From Endomicrobiia bacterium (GTDB lineage: Bacteria > Elusimicrobiota > Endomicrobiia > DTEH01), in the NCBI GenBank assembly GCA_025059805.1, contig JANXDG010000020.1:1-37933 (forward strand): a stretch of DNA of 37,933 nt, in the 5' to 3' direction. Positions 15,001 to 20,992 of the stretch are shown here, piece after piece (position 1 is the stretch's first letter; every line of letters begins with the position of its first letter). Made by a program: the position numbers and the translations under genes. The notes below the pieces were generated by a model that was given only the letters and a program-made list of their open reading frames with translations, was not told the origin of the DNA and did no database searches.

Positions 15001-15958
15001 AGTATTACAAAGTTCGTTTGTAGCTAATGGTTCTATTATATCTTCAATTTTCAGCAATGATTGGACTGGTGAAAATGGTTATCTTTATTTTGGTACAGGA
15101 GGAGGTTCCATATATAAAAACTACATAAATAATGTTTCACAAAATGTGTGGACAAGAAGTCTATCAGATGAAATAAGTTCAGAAGTTGCAGGTTATTATT
15201 TTACGCCGCCAGCAAAAATTTATGCTGGCACTAAAGATGGTTATGTGTTTAAGATTAGCACAGGTAGTCAAGATTTGTGGTCGCCAGTACCACAACTTTA
15301 TGGTAGTATAGTAAAGGAACCAAGTATAGATGAAGGATTTACAGAATATGAAGGTTCCGGTGTTAATTCTATATGGTGGGGGACATCGCAGGGGTATGTT
15401 TATAGATTAAATTTGCAGGATGGTAGTATACTTGCTTCAATAAGTGTTTCAAGCAGTGTTACGAGTAAAATAGAATATGACGCAGGATATTATAATAAAT
15501 CACTTAATACCTTAAATGTATATTTTGGAACTTCTGACGGCAAGATCTATTGCAGGTACGGGCTTAACCTCAACACTGTACCTTTAGGATGGAATGATGT
15601 AGTGCTTAATAGTAGAGTTAACGAGATTATTATATGGGAAGAAGAATGGAGTAAGAAGTACATCTATGCAAGTTGTGATGACGGTGTATACAAAATAGAC
15701 GCAAGTAGTGGTGGTATTGTTTGGCAGTTTAAAACACAAGCACCTGTGAAGAAAGCTGTTGTACCTCCGTATAATAATGGATATTTATACTTTGGTACTG
15801 ATGACGGATTTGTATTTGCTATACATAAAGATGATAGAACTTTAAACAGTGGATATCCTATTTATGTTGGCGCGCCAGTAACGGCCTTTAATGCTGTTAA
15901 TAAAAAAATAATCTGTGGGAAGTCATCCGGCGTGATTGATGTTTATGAAGAGAAATAA
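2..15958 (+). CDS. Giant secreted multidomain repeat protein, 5'-truncated by window edge
   Basis: The frame is open from base 2, so at least 5318 residues are encoded and the true start is upstream. Order seen: a propeller/BNR-like region (to ~nt 965); about 18 type-A modules of ~100 residues (W-R-N, Y-N-V-D-F-Y-D, G-T-N-Y-V-S-V-R and F-F-V-x-K-D landmarks) interleaved with about 10 type-B Fn3/Ig-like modules (Y-E-F-Y-I-S-T and Y-Y-W-R-V-R-A landmarks) to ~nt 10135; two Fn3-like domains; a second propeller/BNR-like region (~10814-12120); two more type-A modules; another Fn3; two lamin-tail-like domains starting near 13115 and 13480 (W-I-N-E-I..W-I-E-L-Y-N and K-I-N-E-V..F-I-E-L-F-N); and a C-terminal PQQ-like propeller (~14900-15950). 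It ends in the propeller without a visible sorting domain. Presumably surface-exposed or secreted, structural or adhesive; no enzyme site was recognised. It is followed by a similar propeller protein and a PorV/PorQ-type barrel. Confidence 0.9.
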   Translation, partial: YYNGTAGQIQYRVWSSTSQSWVIGPTNFILSGITGAIYWVRLEPRPNSNQVMLAVLDGNADIFCALWDGDTNQFLSVSTYVATTEAGTALYQCFDLAWETQNQRCMILHGNVSGTIYRSYYSLWSSTASQWVARFVQGPAHTVENLRYWIKLSADPRQNSNYIAMTTVDAGNDWNVCIWNGTSWGSCPAADQTIETGARRSTDVSWESNSGRCMVVAGDQNSREISFIAWSETLGWHDPTTGNSTTPSAAPKTPAGTLALLGDINWLGLVSDPNQNTMICYIIDQASDLTTINWTGSGWTTKAIHETSVSDATRECTSLAFDRHDRIPPTYVDYQTGDNTWRRINNGTYDVRFYDTGGSYLNKFQVKATVGTSETSPTILNWTDNFVFPAYTTYYVTPWQFTDTIWNSLREGVNYIHLKIFDGAGNSTIAENVFFVRKDTTSPSVPILTSPVNASVTNQVELTFSWQPSSDLSSGISGYEFYISTTPGFSVFTSSAFSNTNSVVVSLNQGVYFWRVRAVDNALNYSGWSTTWSVTLDITKPVIINNVVGDFIWRNSTGTTYDVNFYDELSKLATCYYRVWSSTGQTGTLLVNWTPINTLLINATYYETDWSISVSSWMLLQNGTNYVTVRADDLAGNTSVWIDAFFVRKDVVSPTVPVLTFPLNGYVTNQVQITFLWQVSTDTHSGISGYEFYISTTSDFVVFVSSEYCLINQTVKNLSEGVYFWRVRAKDVAGNYSTYSSSYTLIIDTTAPTGPILLSPPSGSYTNNSTPAFDWQDVEEASAYELYISTDPYFSLTQEVVTITTSYHTTTGLPSGKYYWKVRARDIAYNYSIWSSTWEITIDTVTPRIQNNIIGGITIWYNLAPQNVIDIDFYDDISAGYLTSGKIDRIQYKVHTLPFEGGNLIISWKDIVGPNYNLTSYTTNFGILESDFSLLQNGTNYFSLKVIDLAGNTSVWIDAFVILKDVVAPTVNDLQEGDFTWRNSSGTTYNVYFNDTGGSMLNKFQVRISTLITGTYSVVDWTDLVTNINLSYYDTSWCLTEDMWQLLFEGTTNYVSVRVYDTAGNSTTVNNVFFVLKDITPPRCVDNETTDRGWLTSNPAAIWDVDFYDDPVLNREPGCSKLNNIFYRARSSTGGVIIDWYPIATSLNTTYYMSNFAVDFDSLLGGINYIDVLAVDFANNTTTFMNAFVVKKDTTVPSIIVNFDTTTVSWINTSQFYDVDFYSTGPNPLFNIQYTVYTGPNFTGELKKPWTDILSPPVNLYSFTANWSVDFAALQNGGTNYVSLRTWCISGSTRTAIDAFRIFKDISKPLIVDNVTGDDTVWRSSNVATYDVDFFDNPWNGSGISKFQLKVTSCSHQTGLVYQDWADEKLNIGTTYYVANWGIKWETFQNMQEGINYVSARVFDNAGNNFELSDIFFVLKDTTPPTITNLQTGDNVWRNTNSGVYNVDFADSGGSKLSRFEVSASTSIYYIEGNELISWTTAQSAINSDTYVTDWSLPQILWQALVSYTTNYIFIRVFDNSVPSNSSTTFNYSFYVLKDTVPPRIINNQQDFGWLKETPNNINIDFEEQIPQHCSKLTVAEWTSYTGANQTGQQVVDWIKIFSNDQGINAYYTNWDIGIDTFSLLVAGTNYITIRCSDIAGNTTSLIDAFVIRKDTIPPSVPVLVSPGNNIALNYLDISFNWQASTDFGSGVEGYEFYISTTSDFSVFISSKFTHLQSVTYNLQSGKYYWRVRAKDKVNNFSSYSSIYTIIIDTVPPYSVDEQDDIYAKCQSDLNNIKVKFYDTLAGLNKIQYRVAPSANNPPEYVIDWTNIAQPPVGTTYYIQPWSIPFGVLPNQATSYVSVYITDLAGNTSEYIDVFLIYKEAAGPEIIDNQPGDDNWRNTLSGVYYNVGFRSNSGYVLDKFLISVTTTTDGSGVQYTSWSIITSGINTVIYDTPWQIQPDEYFFNRWPQGKNYVHIRVFDVLGTSSTLFAAFYVLKDTASPIVEDLQEDVTYFTNIGGTKYNVDFVDLGVGVTTAQYIISYSSTDVENTKLSNWINIFVSTPQQVYTFDWELNFDLLQEWATNYISVRCFDGLGHSTGPIYVFYVLKDTTPPTIPSLISPINNELTSQQIIDFSWNISNDTRSGVDFYILEVSTVTTFTSLYYSSKTVYTTLSSVLVETNTYYWRVRCLDKAGNSSGYQIYTVKVDTIGPNTPLLVSPLNNSVTNQLNITFVWSTVVDIGPAGVDGYEFYISTSSDFSVFISSYFTVSSSLLITLPQQGYYYWRVRAKDKIGNYSSYSQFYTLIVDTSPPTVSGSDTSGTTDTTWRNTAKPGGYNVNFHDPYALLKDAWYCVSTNTFAQPPLVISWTPIFSNLNQPNYFTNWSINFGLLVEGTTNYVSVRVQDNLLQLATYYDLFFVLKDITKPTIVNNLPSGFDSTWRNTNPGGIYDIDFYDLGGSKLAKVQTKVMTGSLFSGATVWDWDDNILDINTTYYITNWGINFANLREGKNYVSVRVYDNATNFATLTDAFFVLKDTTVPVITKGMWEENVWYAYPPTVDIDFNDASSGSGVQKFDIIVSTDENKGFNLPIIPWTTVLTTNTYSYTQNWQIPQSVFDAMVSGVTNYCWVRVFDFAGNVSTSSWYFMVKKDTAGVEIVDNEPIGEDNIWRNNPYEREYNIDFYSLGVSKLLSAQYIAYPLPNMTGDKLFDWTTIPNFVSGTTYYDTNWMIDPNNFSKLIDGTTNYISVRCWNEAGSTKVVTDVFFVKKDTTAPSVSSLISPVNASATNQFMINFVWNVFIDLASGTSSYLLQISTSEDFSFETYSATTSLTSHTSLLLEQSTYYWRVRASDYAKNVSNWSSVWSVQVDTTSPPAVSLIEPENNLTTNYVQQTFLWSSVSDLGPAGFSHYRIEISTVSDFISLSYTTSVVTNSFSYQLLYSSTYYWRVFAIDRANNYSLITTTFVLVVDTIPPQVPILLNPANNSATNYLVLNFEWSSQDIGPAGIKGYEFYISTTSDFSVFISSKFIQSNKYEQELSEGVYYWRVRTYDNASNFSSYASYFTVIVDTTSPQTPVLVSPTDDTRTNSTNITFQWNPVSDFGPAGTSYYRLEISTQISFATIYLSSITNLQSTSHNLQSENIYYWRVTVFDKAGNYSTSTSSTITIDFSRPTIVDNQPGDDIWRVSAGTYYNVQFYDEPQTTSAGLAYAEYSVYSSTTPLGLPSGVQLVNWQRIFEYSLPQRTTYYTLLWTLPDSVFSSLQQGYNFVFVRCTDLAGNTSNYATYVFYVKKDTATPTVVSYEPQIPSWDNTQRLHNVDFYDYESGLKLASYTVYSQTDQQGLQLIPWNTVFVLTPAQNVYTTDWYINFSLLQPGTNYVSIHCEDNVGNFVIHKDIFKVFKDTIAPNNITDLTSVQGVPAGSVKLQWTSPSDDTVCDPNNIKLKNYLVKYKTSSFVNRDDFLLTGTTFYVSSPSEPSKTETVTITGLVEGTTYWIGVLPQDKANNYSLLVATTSNWAKRISPAKITTLTGFASDTLDPAEVELSWISVGDDDYEGQASGYVIKYATYPFTESMWDSLNEYPQSWLPKPAGQLESYILLMPQPNTTYYFAIKVYDDAQPTANYSVMSNTVAVCSRPRGPADGILVYAEGSVSNPRYYNTTSAGASWTGPYNANTTAANINWVVLRACNILRNEKLLATLSSNGAIYIQRYDGTTGNWSTPELLTIIDPSNAAYRCVDIAYEQNSARALVVFSSGSLTGQVWYRIWSSTANFWVSPSLQLTIPQSTGFVRWVRLEPRPATDEIMLVFLDSNNDIFAYRWNGSSWVNNQQLTINAYTSLYQCFDIAWENTRGNCIILWGEGTATRYAMWSSTASIWISTNIAGPNIASTTGATWIKLVSDRTSGSDRIAMCSLDADSDWNVAIWQQFSSSYSWTSPRELSATMDAINTRLVDIAWEKDTGRCITVGVLLATPARYPNYSIWTSASGWSTLVQDTGYDLGANTDLRWLQLIHDPNSNKMVLLGANAASAGSVSLRTRTWSGSSWVGGTALTSLGSTNAYEFFMLALDLHDIIPPTFVDAQIGDDIWRSTNNATYKVYFYDTGGSKLSRIQTQLATGPNNSGIYRSWANEIIGLNTEQYTTDWSFSEQTWQQLLQGQSYVSLRIFDGAGNYTILQDAFYVKKDTQPPQIVNNLPSDSFATWYNVNLGNVIDIDFYDQTGLSLLATAYYITTVSTSPVFTYSANRTSYISNWGINTSDWNLLPTGTNYFIVRCFDVAGNKSEIINAFKILKDTIPPQQVNDLFAEAGPVYGSIKLTWSKPQDSGSGVELYEIYYSTYENFDISSTIISYATLSTSETLVLTNLNVDTTYYFRLRTRDKVSIPPNQYYNWSVVSNTSFCKPQKGNIWINEIYAYGSAGNDWIELYNNLQSTVSLTGWQLKYAGNTIWTGSSNDKIEPLGCFVITGLNLNHTISGDIVLLTNTGLQVNKVIYPAHSQVVSYSRITDGNLSYFEFDPTPTQGVKNQTEEYTQIKINEVHYSSNEQFIELFNISYVSTITFSGYLRNSSNKPFKFTRKLYPRGFAMIDFSSVDEDGYTFFDKFGTLGLNSYSDFVVLESSNGQIIDRITYQYGTSYLYRNEIAQYVSYLNSQVGNVANDKSLSRTIDGVDSDIDSIDFAISSKSYGARNIQPTLPMNYVLYPQNNTVLPRRFKFEVQLSTNYSSGFNNTLWFIRTGGANDTRSPHQFRLQEFGINISSAMVMQMIKHIGADLKDVDGYSLSTATIYKVVLNTESDFAISPQIVISTVTYDATVHNLEVTPINFAYANEDKYYPLLRFKLKNNSPLWSNPIALKNLYLKFLTSDSQPLSTDQAKLLFNEITLFVDNGDDVFYVDFDTNVITTIEKSVFYLDNNGGQLLDLAIDEVVPQTTKTYFLTVKMSTSAKDAIPSTFKTAIAVGTTDTVWIEVNSDIEQPSEIIYNVTTSTPVVIRPLKPPLGTQWPYVLEKPTVINKVDHFNGDIFVCCGDGTLIKFSSNGVLQSSFVANGSIISSIFSNDWTGENGYLYFGTGGGSIYKNYINNVSQNVWTRSLSDEISSEVAGYYFTPPAKIYAGTKDGYVFKISTGSQDLWSPVPQLYGSIVKEPSIDEGFTEYEGSGVNSIWWGTSQGYVYRLNLQDGSILASISVSSSVTSKIEYDAGYYNKSLNTLNVYFGTSDGKIYCRYGLNLNTVPLGWNDVVLNSRVNEIIIWEEEWSKKYIYASCDDGVYKIDASSGGIVWQFKTQAPVKKAVVPPYNNGYLYFGTDDGFVFAIHKDDRTLNSGYPIYVGAPVTAFNAVNKKIICGKSSGVIDVYEEK
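965..10135 (+). repeat. About 28 degenerate coding repeats (18 type A, 10 type B)
   Basis: In-frame protein-level repeats inside the giant gene. Type A runs roughly from a D-N-x-x-G-D-x-x-W-R-N start to F-F-V-x-K-D-T; type B runs from S-P-x-N-x-x-x-T-N-Q to an I-D-T-T-x-P end. Order read along the gene: A B A B B A7 B A3 B2 A4 B4 A2, where a number is a run length. Some type-B units stay close at DNA level, for example the Y-Y-W-R-V-R-A segment near 5186, 6794 and 8468, which suggests recent duplication or gene conversion. Two further type-A modules lie at about 12126-12790. Confidence 0.85.
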
Positions 15959-16008
15959 TAATTTGAATAAAAATTATATATAACATATAAAGTGAGTGAA
16001 ACACTCTT

Positions 16009-18525
16009 ATGAAAAAGTTGATAATTACACCTTTAGTGTTAGCAACTAACATCTTTTGTGCATCATTTATGATTTATAGAGCTGATGTTTCACGGCAAGG
16101 TGTTGTTTATGAGGTTGTAATAACATCGTCAAACCCAAGTTTCTTATGGGATACACAACTACAGGGACAAATTTTATCTTCGCCAGTGGTAAAAGATAAC
16201 ATTGTATATTTTGGTGCTAGAGATACATCATTATGGGCAATAGATGGTCTTACTGGAGAAATTATCTGGCAGTATTCAACTTCAGGTTTTGTTGATTCAC
16301 CACCTTTGGTGTGGAAAGATTTTGTTTATACTTTGTCAACTGATGGTAAATTATACTGTTTCAAACGATTATATTCAGAAAATGAAGAATTTGTTCCAGT
16401 ATGGACGTATGACAGTGGTAGTAAATCGTGTGGTTCAGTATTAGTAGTTGAAGATAGTAAACTGATTTTTGTATCTGGGCCAAAAAAGAATGGTTTACCT
16501 CAAGGATGGATTTATGTTCTTAATCCGTTCAATGGCGAGTTTGTTAACAAAATTGACCTTGGTAATTTTAGTTATTCTTCAGTTTCTTATGATGGACAGA
16601 ATATTTATTTTACAACGAACGATGGATATGTGAAATCTTATGATTTAACTCAACAGAAATTTTTATGGAGTTTTAAAGTTAAAAGTTGTTTAAACAGAGC
16701 AACAGTGGTACCCTATGAAGACAAACTTTATTTTTATGCTGGAGATATAGAAAGAAAAGTTTATGTTTTAGATAAATATGGTAGTTTAGTTTCTTCTTCG
16801 TCACAACTTAGTAATTTTGCAACAGATAATACTCAGTTACTTGTTTCTGATGATAATATTTATGTAAACATTTATCCTACTTCAGTATGGAACGAGGCAG
16901 GTAATGTTGTACATTCAAGTCAAACATTGTTATGTCTTGACCGTGAAAATCTTACAGTTAAATGGAGATTAGATTTTAAAGTTAAAGACAAACCTGAAAA
17001 TTCTTACGGTTTTACTTCCTCACCGATAAAGGTTAACAACATTGTTTATTTTGGCACTAACAGTGGTGAATTTTACGCTGTAGATTCTACTTCAGGTGGT
17101 ATAATATTCGTAGCAAATTTAGGTTCTCCAATAATATGTTCTCCAGCAGTATCAAACGGTATTATCTATTTTGGTACTGTAGATGGAAGATTTTATGCAC
17201 TTAAAGCTGACATTTACATAAGTATTGTTAAACCTGATATTGACGATGTTGTAATAAACACTTCTACTTGTAGTGTAATATCTCAGGGATTTGATAATGA
17301 AGAATATATTATAAAGTGTAATCATTTGAATGATGATGAAGGGATAACAATATCATCTGGTGTATTAACAGGAGAAAATGTTAATAAAGAGTTAGACTTT
17401 AGACCTTTAGTTGACGGTTGGTATAACTTAAAATTTGTCACACCAAAGTATAACTATATTATACAAAATAAAATCTATGTTGACAATTCGCCATTGCCAC
17501 CAACAAATCTCACCGCAATAGTAGTTGATAACCAGAAAGTTATATTAAGCTGGACAAAATCCATTGATGATGGTAGTGGTAACAATGATGTACAAAAATA
17601 TAATTTATATCGTTCAATTAACGGAGAAAATTATTATTTAATAAAAGTTTTATCTAAAGGTACACAGAGTTATATTGACGAACCTGTCAGCATTGCAACT
17701 TATTACTACCAGATTGATGCTGAAGATAGACGTAGTAAATCTATCCTCTGCGGCCCTGTCAAAGTAATTGTTGCTGGTGTACCTTCAATATCTAAACCTC
17801 CTACGGATACATTTGAAATTAAGAAAGGTAGTGAATATACTTTATTGTATGAGAAAAATGGTAAAAAATTGCTTGAAATAGAGTTTACAAAGGAAAGTTT
17901 GAAACAAGATATTGTACTATACATCTCTTCGGAAACTATGGTTAGTAATTTACCAAAAAATGTCAGAATGACTAATCTTAATTATCGTTTAATAGTATTA
18001 AGTGGTGATAGAGAGTTTAATTCAGCTGTTAAGTTAAGAATATTCTATGATAATACTGACATTAAAGAACTAAATGAACGAAGGTTAAGAATGTTCTATT
18101 ATGACGAGATAACAAAAGTTTGGAGATTGCTTAATACTTCAAGTGTTAATATTGATAAAAACTATGTACAAGCGGAAGTTTATCATTTTAGTTTGTTTTC
18201 AATTGGCGAGTTTAATTCAGAAAGTGAGGATATTTTTGACGAAGATAAAGTATATGCATTCCCTTCACCAGCAAAAGGGAATAAAGTTTATTTCAGGTTT
18301 ATGTTATACCAACCTGCAAATGTAAAAATTTATGTTTATGATTTAGCAGGAGATTTGTTATGGGAATCACAACGATTTAGTTATAGTGAACTTGATTTAG
18401 GAAAATCACAAACAGTACAATGGGATATAAGAAATTTAGCTACAGGTATGTATATTTTTAGGTTAGAAGGGGAAAATTCAAAAGGTAAACAAAATGTTGT
18501 TAAACGTTTTGCAATAATTCATTAA
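16009..18525 (+). CDS. Exported PQQ-like beta-propeller protein with Fn3 and FlgD-like/type IX-like C-terminal domain
   Basis: 838 residues. An N-terminal signal peptide (M-K-K then a hydrophobic stretch to about residue 20) precedes repeated propeller blades (I-V-Y-F-G, G-x-L-Y-C-F, G-x-I-I-W-Q-Y patterns) to about residue 400, as in PQQ-like outer-surface propellers. A Fn3-like domain follows at about 500-585 (P-P-T-N-L-T-A..V-I-L-S-W-T). The last ~85 residues (F-P-S-P-A-K-G.. V-K-I-Y-V-Y-D-L-A-G-D ..G-M-Y-I-F-R-L) match the FlgD-Ig/type IX secretion C-terminal sorting pattern. The blades resemble the C-terminal propeller of the upstream giant protein, so the two may be related in origin. 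No clear Shine-Dalgarno is seen; a small GAGTG/CACTC inverted repeat lies just before the ATG. Likely secreted or surface-anchored; no catalytic function can be assigned. Confidence 0.85.
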   Translation: MKKLIITPLVLATNIFCASFMIYRADVSRQGVVYEVVITSSNPSFLWDTQLQGQILSSPVVKDNIVYFGARDTSLWAIDGLTGEIIWQYSTSGFVDSPPLVWKDFVYTLSTDGKLYCFKRLYSENEEFVPVWTYDSGSKSCGSVLVVEDSKLIFVSGPKKNGLPQGWIYVLNPFNGEFVNKIDLGNFSYSSVSYDGQNIYFTTNDGYVKSYDLTQQKFLWSFKVKSCLNRATVVPYEDKLYFYAGDIERKVYVLDKYGSLVSSSSQLSNFATDNTQLLVSDDNIYVNIYPTSVWNEAGNVVHSSQTLLCLDRENLTVKWRLDFKVKDKPENSYGFTSSPIKVNNIVYFGTNSGEFYAVDSTSGGIIFVANLGSPIICSPAVSNGIIYFGTVDGRFYALKADIYISIVKPDIDDVVINTSTCSVISQGFDNEEYIIKCNHLNDDEGITISSGVLTGENVNKELDFRPLVDGWYNLKFVTPKYNYIIQNKIYVDNSPLPPTNLTAIVVDNQKVILSWTKSIDDGSGNNDVQKYNLYRSINGENYYLIKVLSKGTQSYIDEPVSIATYYYQIDAEDRRSKSILCGPVKVIVAGVPSISKPPTDTFEIKKGSEYTLLYEKNGKKLLEIEFTKESLKQDIVLYISSETMVSNLPKNVRMTNLNYRLIVLSGDREFNSAVKLRIFYDNTDIKELNERRLRMFYYDEITKVWRLLNTSSVNIDKNYVQAEVYHFSLFSIGEFNSESEDIFDEDKVYAFPSPAKGNKVYFRFMLYQPANVKIYVYDLAGDLLWESQRFSYSELDLGKSQTVQWDIRNLATGMYIFRLEGENSKGKQNVVKRFAIIH

Positions 18526-18527
18526 TT

Positions 18528-19493
18528 ATGAAAAAAACTTTTATTTTAATTTTGTTAGTTGTATCATTAAGTTTTTCACGGGAGTACAGTTTAAGTTTTC
18601 TAAAACTACCAACTACTGCAAGGTACAGTGCGTTAGCTGCATATATTGCTATTTCAGACGACATAGCAGGTATATTTTGTAATCCTTCGGGACTTGTTAA
18701 CTCAAACTATCAGATTGGATTTTCACATAATGAACATTTTCAACAGATAAAATATGATATGTTAGGTTTTATATTACCGAGACGAAAATATGTGTTGTCA
18801 GTAGGTGTGACGATGCTTTCTTCTACCGGTATTGAGGGAAGAAAAGGTGATAAGGATTTAGATCCTGCGTATATAAATATTTATCAAGTTACTGAACCTG
18901 AGTTTGATTATGACATATTAGACATACAGGCTGGGGTTGGGATTGCTAAAATGGTAAGTTCTAAACTTTCGTCAGGTTTAACATTAAAATATGTGTCAGA
19001 AAAAATATATGATGTTGAAGGAAAGACATTCTTATTTGATACAGGATTGATGTACGAACTTAGCAAGAGTCTAAGATTAGGTTTTGTATTAAACAACTTT
19101 GGTTTACCAATAAAATATGTAGAAAGATATTATCCTGCTTATGCACAAATAGGGTTAGGATGCGGGTATTCAATTGAAAGAATTCGTTTAGTTGTTGACA
19201 TAATAAAACCAGTGTACGATGATCTTTTTGTAACATTTGGTAGCGAATTGAAGATTTTAGAATTTTTATTTTTACGTTTGGGATATAAGTATAAACCTGA
19301 AGGTTGGCAAGTTGATGATATCATATCTGGTGGTTCGTTAGGTGTAGGAGTGAATTATTTTGGAATAAAAGTTGACTACAGTATTACATCTTTTGGTATG
19401 TTAGGATTGTCACATAAAATTTCTGTGATAGTAGAGATTGATAAAATGGGTAAATATTATAAGTTGTTAAGAGAATGGTTGTTTAGACGGTAG
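18528..19493 (+). CDS. PorV/PorQ-family outer-membrane beta-barrel protein
   Basis: 321 residues. A signal peptide (M-K-K-T then hydrophobic) is followed by the family hallmark: a conserved start with T-A-R-Y-S-A-L-A-A-Y-I-A-I-S-D-D-I-A-G-I-F-type spacing, N-P-S-G-L, then alternating amphipathic strands to the end. PorV/PorQ and UPF0164 proteins are FadL-like barrels; PorV shuttles type IX substrates from the translocon to the surface. It begins 2 bases after the stop of the propeller protein carrying a sorting domain, which supports a joint secretion role. Here only family membership is read from sequence; the PorV-like function is inferred from neighbours. It ends in charged residues rather than a terminal aromatic, which is unusual for a barrel but seen in this family. 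Confidence 0.82.
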   Translation: MKKTFILILLVVSLSFSREYSLSFLKLPTTARYSALAAYIAISDDIAGIFCNPSGLVNSNYQIGFSHNEHFQQIKYDMLGFILPRRKYVLSVGVTMLSSTGIEGRKGDKDLDPAYINIYQVTEPEFDYDILDIQAGVGIAKMVSSKLSSGLTLKYVSEKIYDVEGKTFLFDTGLMYELSKSLRLGFVLNNFGLPIKYVERYYPAYAQIGLGCGYSIERIRLVVDIIKPVYDDLFVTFGSELKILEFLFLRLGYKYKPEGWQVDDIISGGSLGVGVNYFGIKVDYSITSFGMLGLSHKISVIVEIDKMGKYYKLLREWLFRR

Positions 19494-19500
19494 CAAAATA

Positions 19501-20277
19501 ATGAATCCTGTTTTAGCAAGAAATGTTTTAATACATAACGAGATAGAAAGAATATCTAATGAGTGTGTAAGAAATAATATAAAATTAATTTTGTTAAAAG
19601 GAGCTGCATTGATTGAGTTATTCCCAGAATATAGTTTTGAACGCGAGATGGAAGATGTTGACATATTGATTGAAAAGGAAAATTATATAAAGTTTATAAA
19701 GATACTTAAAAAGTTAGGTTATAGCGAAGTTCCTTATGATCCCAACGCAATGTATAACGAAAACTTAGGCTTAAAAATAGATATTTCAACAAAACTTTGG
19801 TATCTTACAGATAGGCAAAATAAAAAGATTATGAATCAAGCGATAAGAATCAATAATTTCTATGTTTTACCTATGCAGGAGATATTACGACATATCATCT
19901 ACCATATGTATTTTGAACACAACTTTGAATTTAAAAAATGGAACAATGATGTTAGAATTTTAATACAATATGGAGCCGAGATAGATTTTCGTATACCAAC
20001 CTTTGTTAGACGGTTGATGAACACAAAAGTGTTCTATAAAGGTCATATAATTAAACTTCTTGTACTACCATGGGGTGCTAAGGTGAAATATATTATTGAA
20101 AAATTTTTCCCCACGGATTCATTTTTGTTTAGACGATATAGTAATATGAGAAATCTTAGTGTTTTATTTCCGCTGGTTTTGTTTTACCGATGGGTAAGGT
20201 TAGTTTATAATACTATAAAGTTAACTAATAACTTAATAACTTACCTGTTTTCAAAACTTTCCTTAGTAAATAGTTAA
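19501..20277 (+). CDS. Nucleotidyltransferase-family protein (NTP_transf_5-like)
   Basis: 258 residues. Near residues 31-60 the pattern L-L-K-G-A-A-L followed by R-E-M-E-D-V-D-I-L-I matches the K-G ... R-x-x-x-D-x-D core of the NTP_transf_5 family (PF14907). These are uncharacterised nucleotidyltransferase-fold proteins, often in polysaccharide or exported-product clusters. A later segment (M-Q-E-I-L-R-H-I-I-Y-H) fits the helical part. The start is 7 bases after the PorV-like gene. Its last 53 bases overlap the 3' end of the minus-strand ABC permease, tail to tail. Substrate unknown. Confidence 0.7.
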   Translation: MNPVLARNVLIHNEIERISNECVRNNIKLILLKGAALIELFPEYSFEREMEDVDILIEKENYIKFIKILKKLGYSEVPYDPNAMYNENLGLKIDISTKLWYLTDRQNKKIMNQAIRINNFYVLPMQEILRHIIYHMYFEHNFEFKKWNNDVRILIQYGAEIDFRIPTFVRRLMNTKVFYKGHIIKLLVLPWGAKVKYIIEKFFPTDSFLFRRYSNMRNLSVLFPLVLFYRWVRLVYNTIKLTNNLITYLFSKLSLVNS

Positions 20278-20992
20278 AGCACATAACTGAAATAACAAGG
20301 AATAATATTGCTGTTATTGTTGGATATATAAGTTTAATAAAATCAAATTTGTTATACTTAACAATATTTCGTAGAAAAGATATCAAATAAGTTGTTGGTA
20401 GAAAATAAGAAATTTTTTGTAATACTTGTGGTAACAAATCCACTGGGAAATACACACCGCTTAAGATATCAATAAGGCTGCATAAGAATGATGCTAAAAC
20501 TTCTGATTTTTTTATAATAATAGACAGTGCCGTCATTAAAATTGCAAACCATAAAGTACACATTAATACCAAGAAGGTCCACAAAATCATAACTGATGTT
20601 TGAAGCATGCTAACTTTCAGACCTAAAATTATTGCTATAAGAATAAAAAATATAATTTCAACATAAAAAACTAAGAATTTACTAACCACAGCAATTGTAA
20701 AAATAGTTAGTTCGTGCTCAGGTATTAGAAACAAATGGTAGATTGTTTGATGATATTGTTCCTGTTTAAGTGTTTCAACATAGCTTAAGACAGTCTGGTG
20801 AAATATCCGTGAGAATAGTAAACCACAGAAAAGAAATGTAAAATAATCAGCTGAGATTAGTTGAGATAAATAAAAAAATACTAAAAGTTGTATAAAAGTA
20901 AATAATAAATTTGCTACGTTATGAAATTTAAAATGATAAAAAGTTTTAACTTCTTTATATACAAAAGCGGATAAAAGGTTTATTAGATTCAT
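20225..20992 (-). CDS. ABC-2-type transporter permease
   Basis: 255 residues with about six hydrophobic segments, as in ABC-2 membrane proteins that export polysaccharides, drugs or lipids. The ATG overlaps the stop of the ATPase gene (ATGA), showing translational coupling and a two-gene transporter. A sequence near residues 140-185 (a loop with S-I-I-I-K-K-S-E-V-L, then Y-F-P-V-D-L-L-P) is typical of ABC-2 permeases. The 3' end overlaps the convergent NTP_transf_5-like gene by 53 bases. The substrate cannot be told; proximity to the nucleotidyltransferase-like gene hints at an envelope glycan but is weak. Confidence 0.82.
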   Translation of the reverse strand: MNLINLLSAFVYKEVKTFYHFKFHNVANLLFTFIQLLVFFYLSQLISADYFTFLFCGLLFSRIFHQTVLSYVETLKQEQYHQTIYHLFLIPEHELTIFTIAVVSKFLVFYVEIIFFILIAIILGLKVSMLQTSVMILWTFLVLMCTLWFAILMTALSIIIKKSEVLASFLCSLIDILSGVYFPVDLLPQVLQKISYFLPTTYLISFLRNIVKYNKFDFIKLIYPTITAILFLVISVMCFNYLLRKVLKTGKLLSY

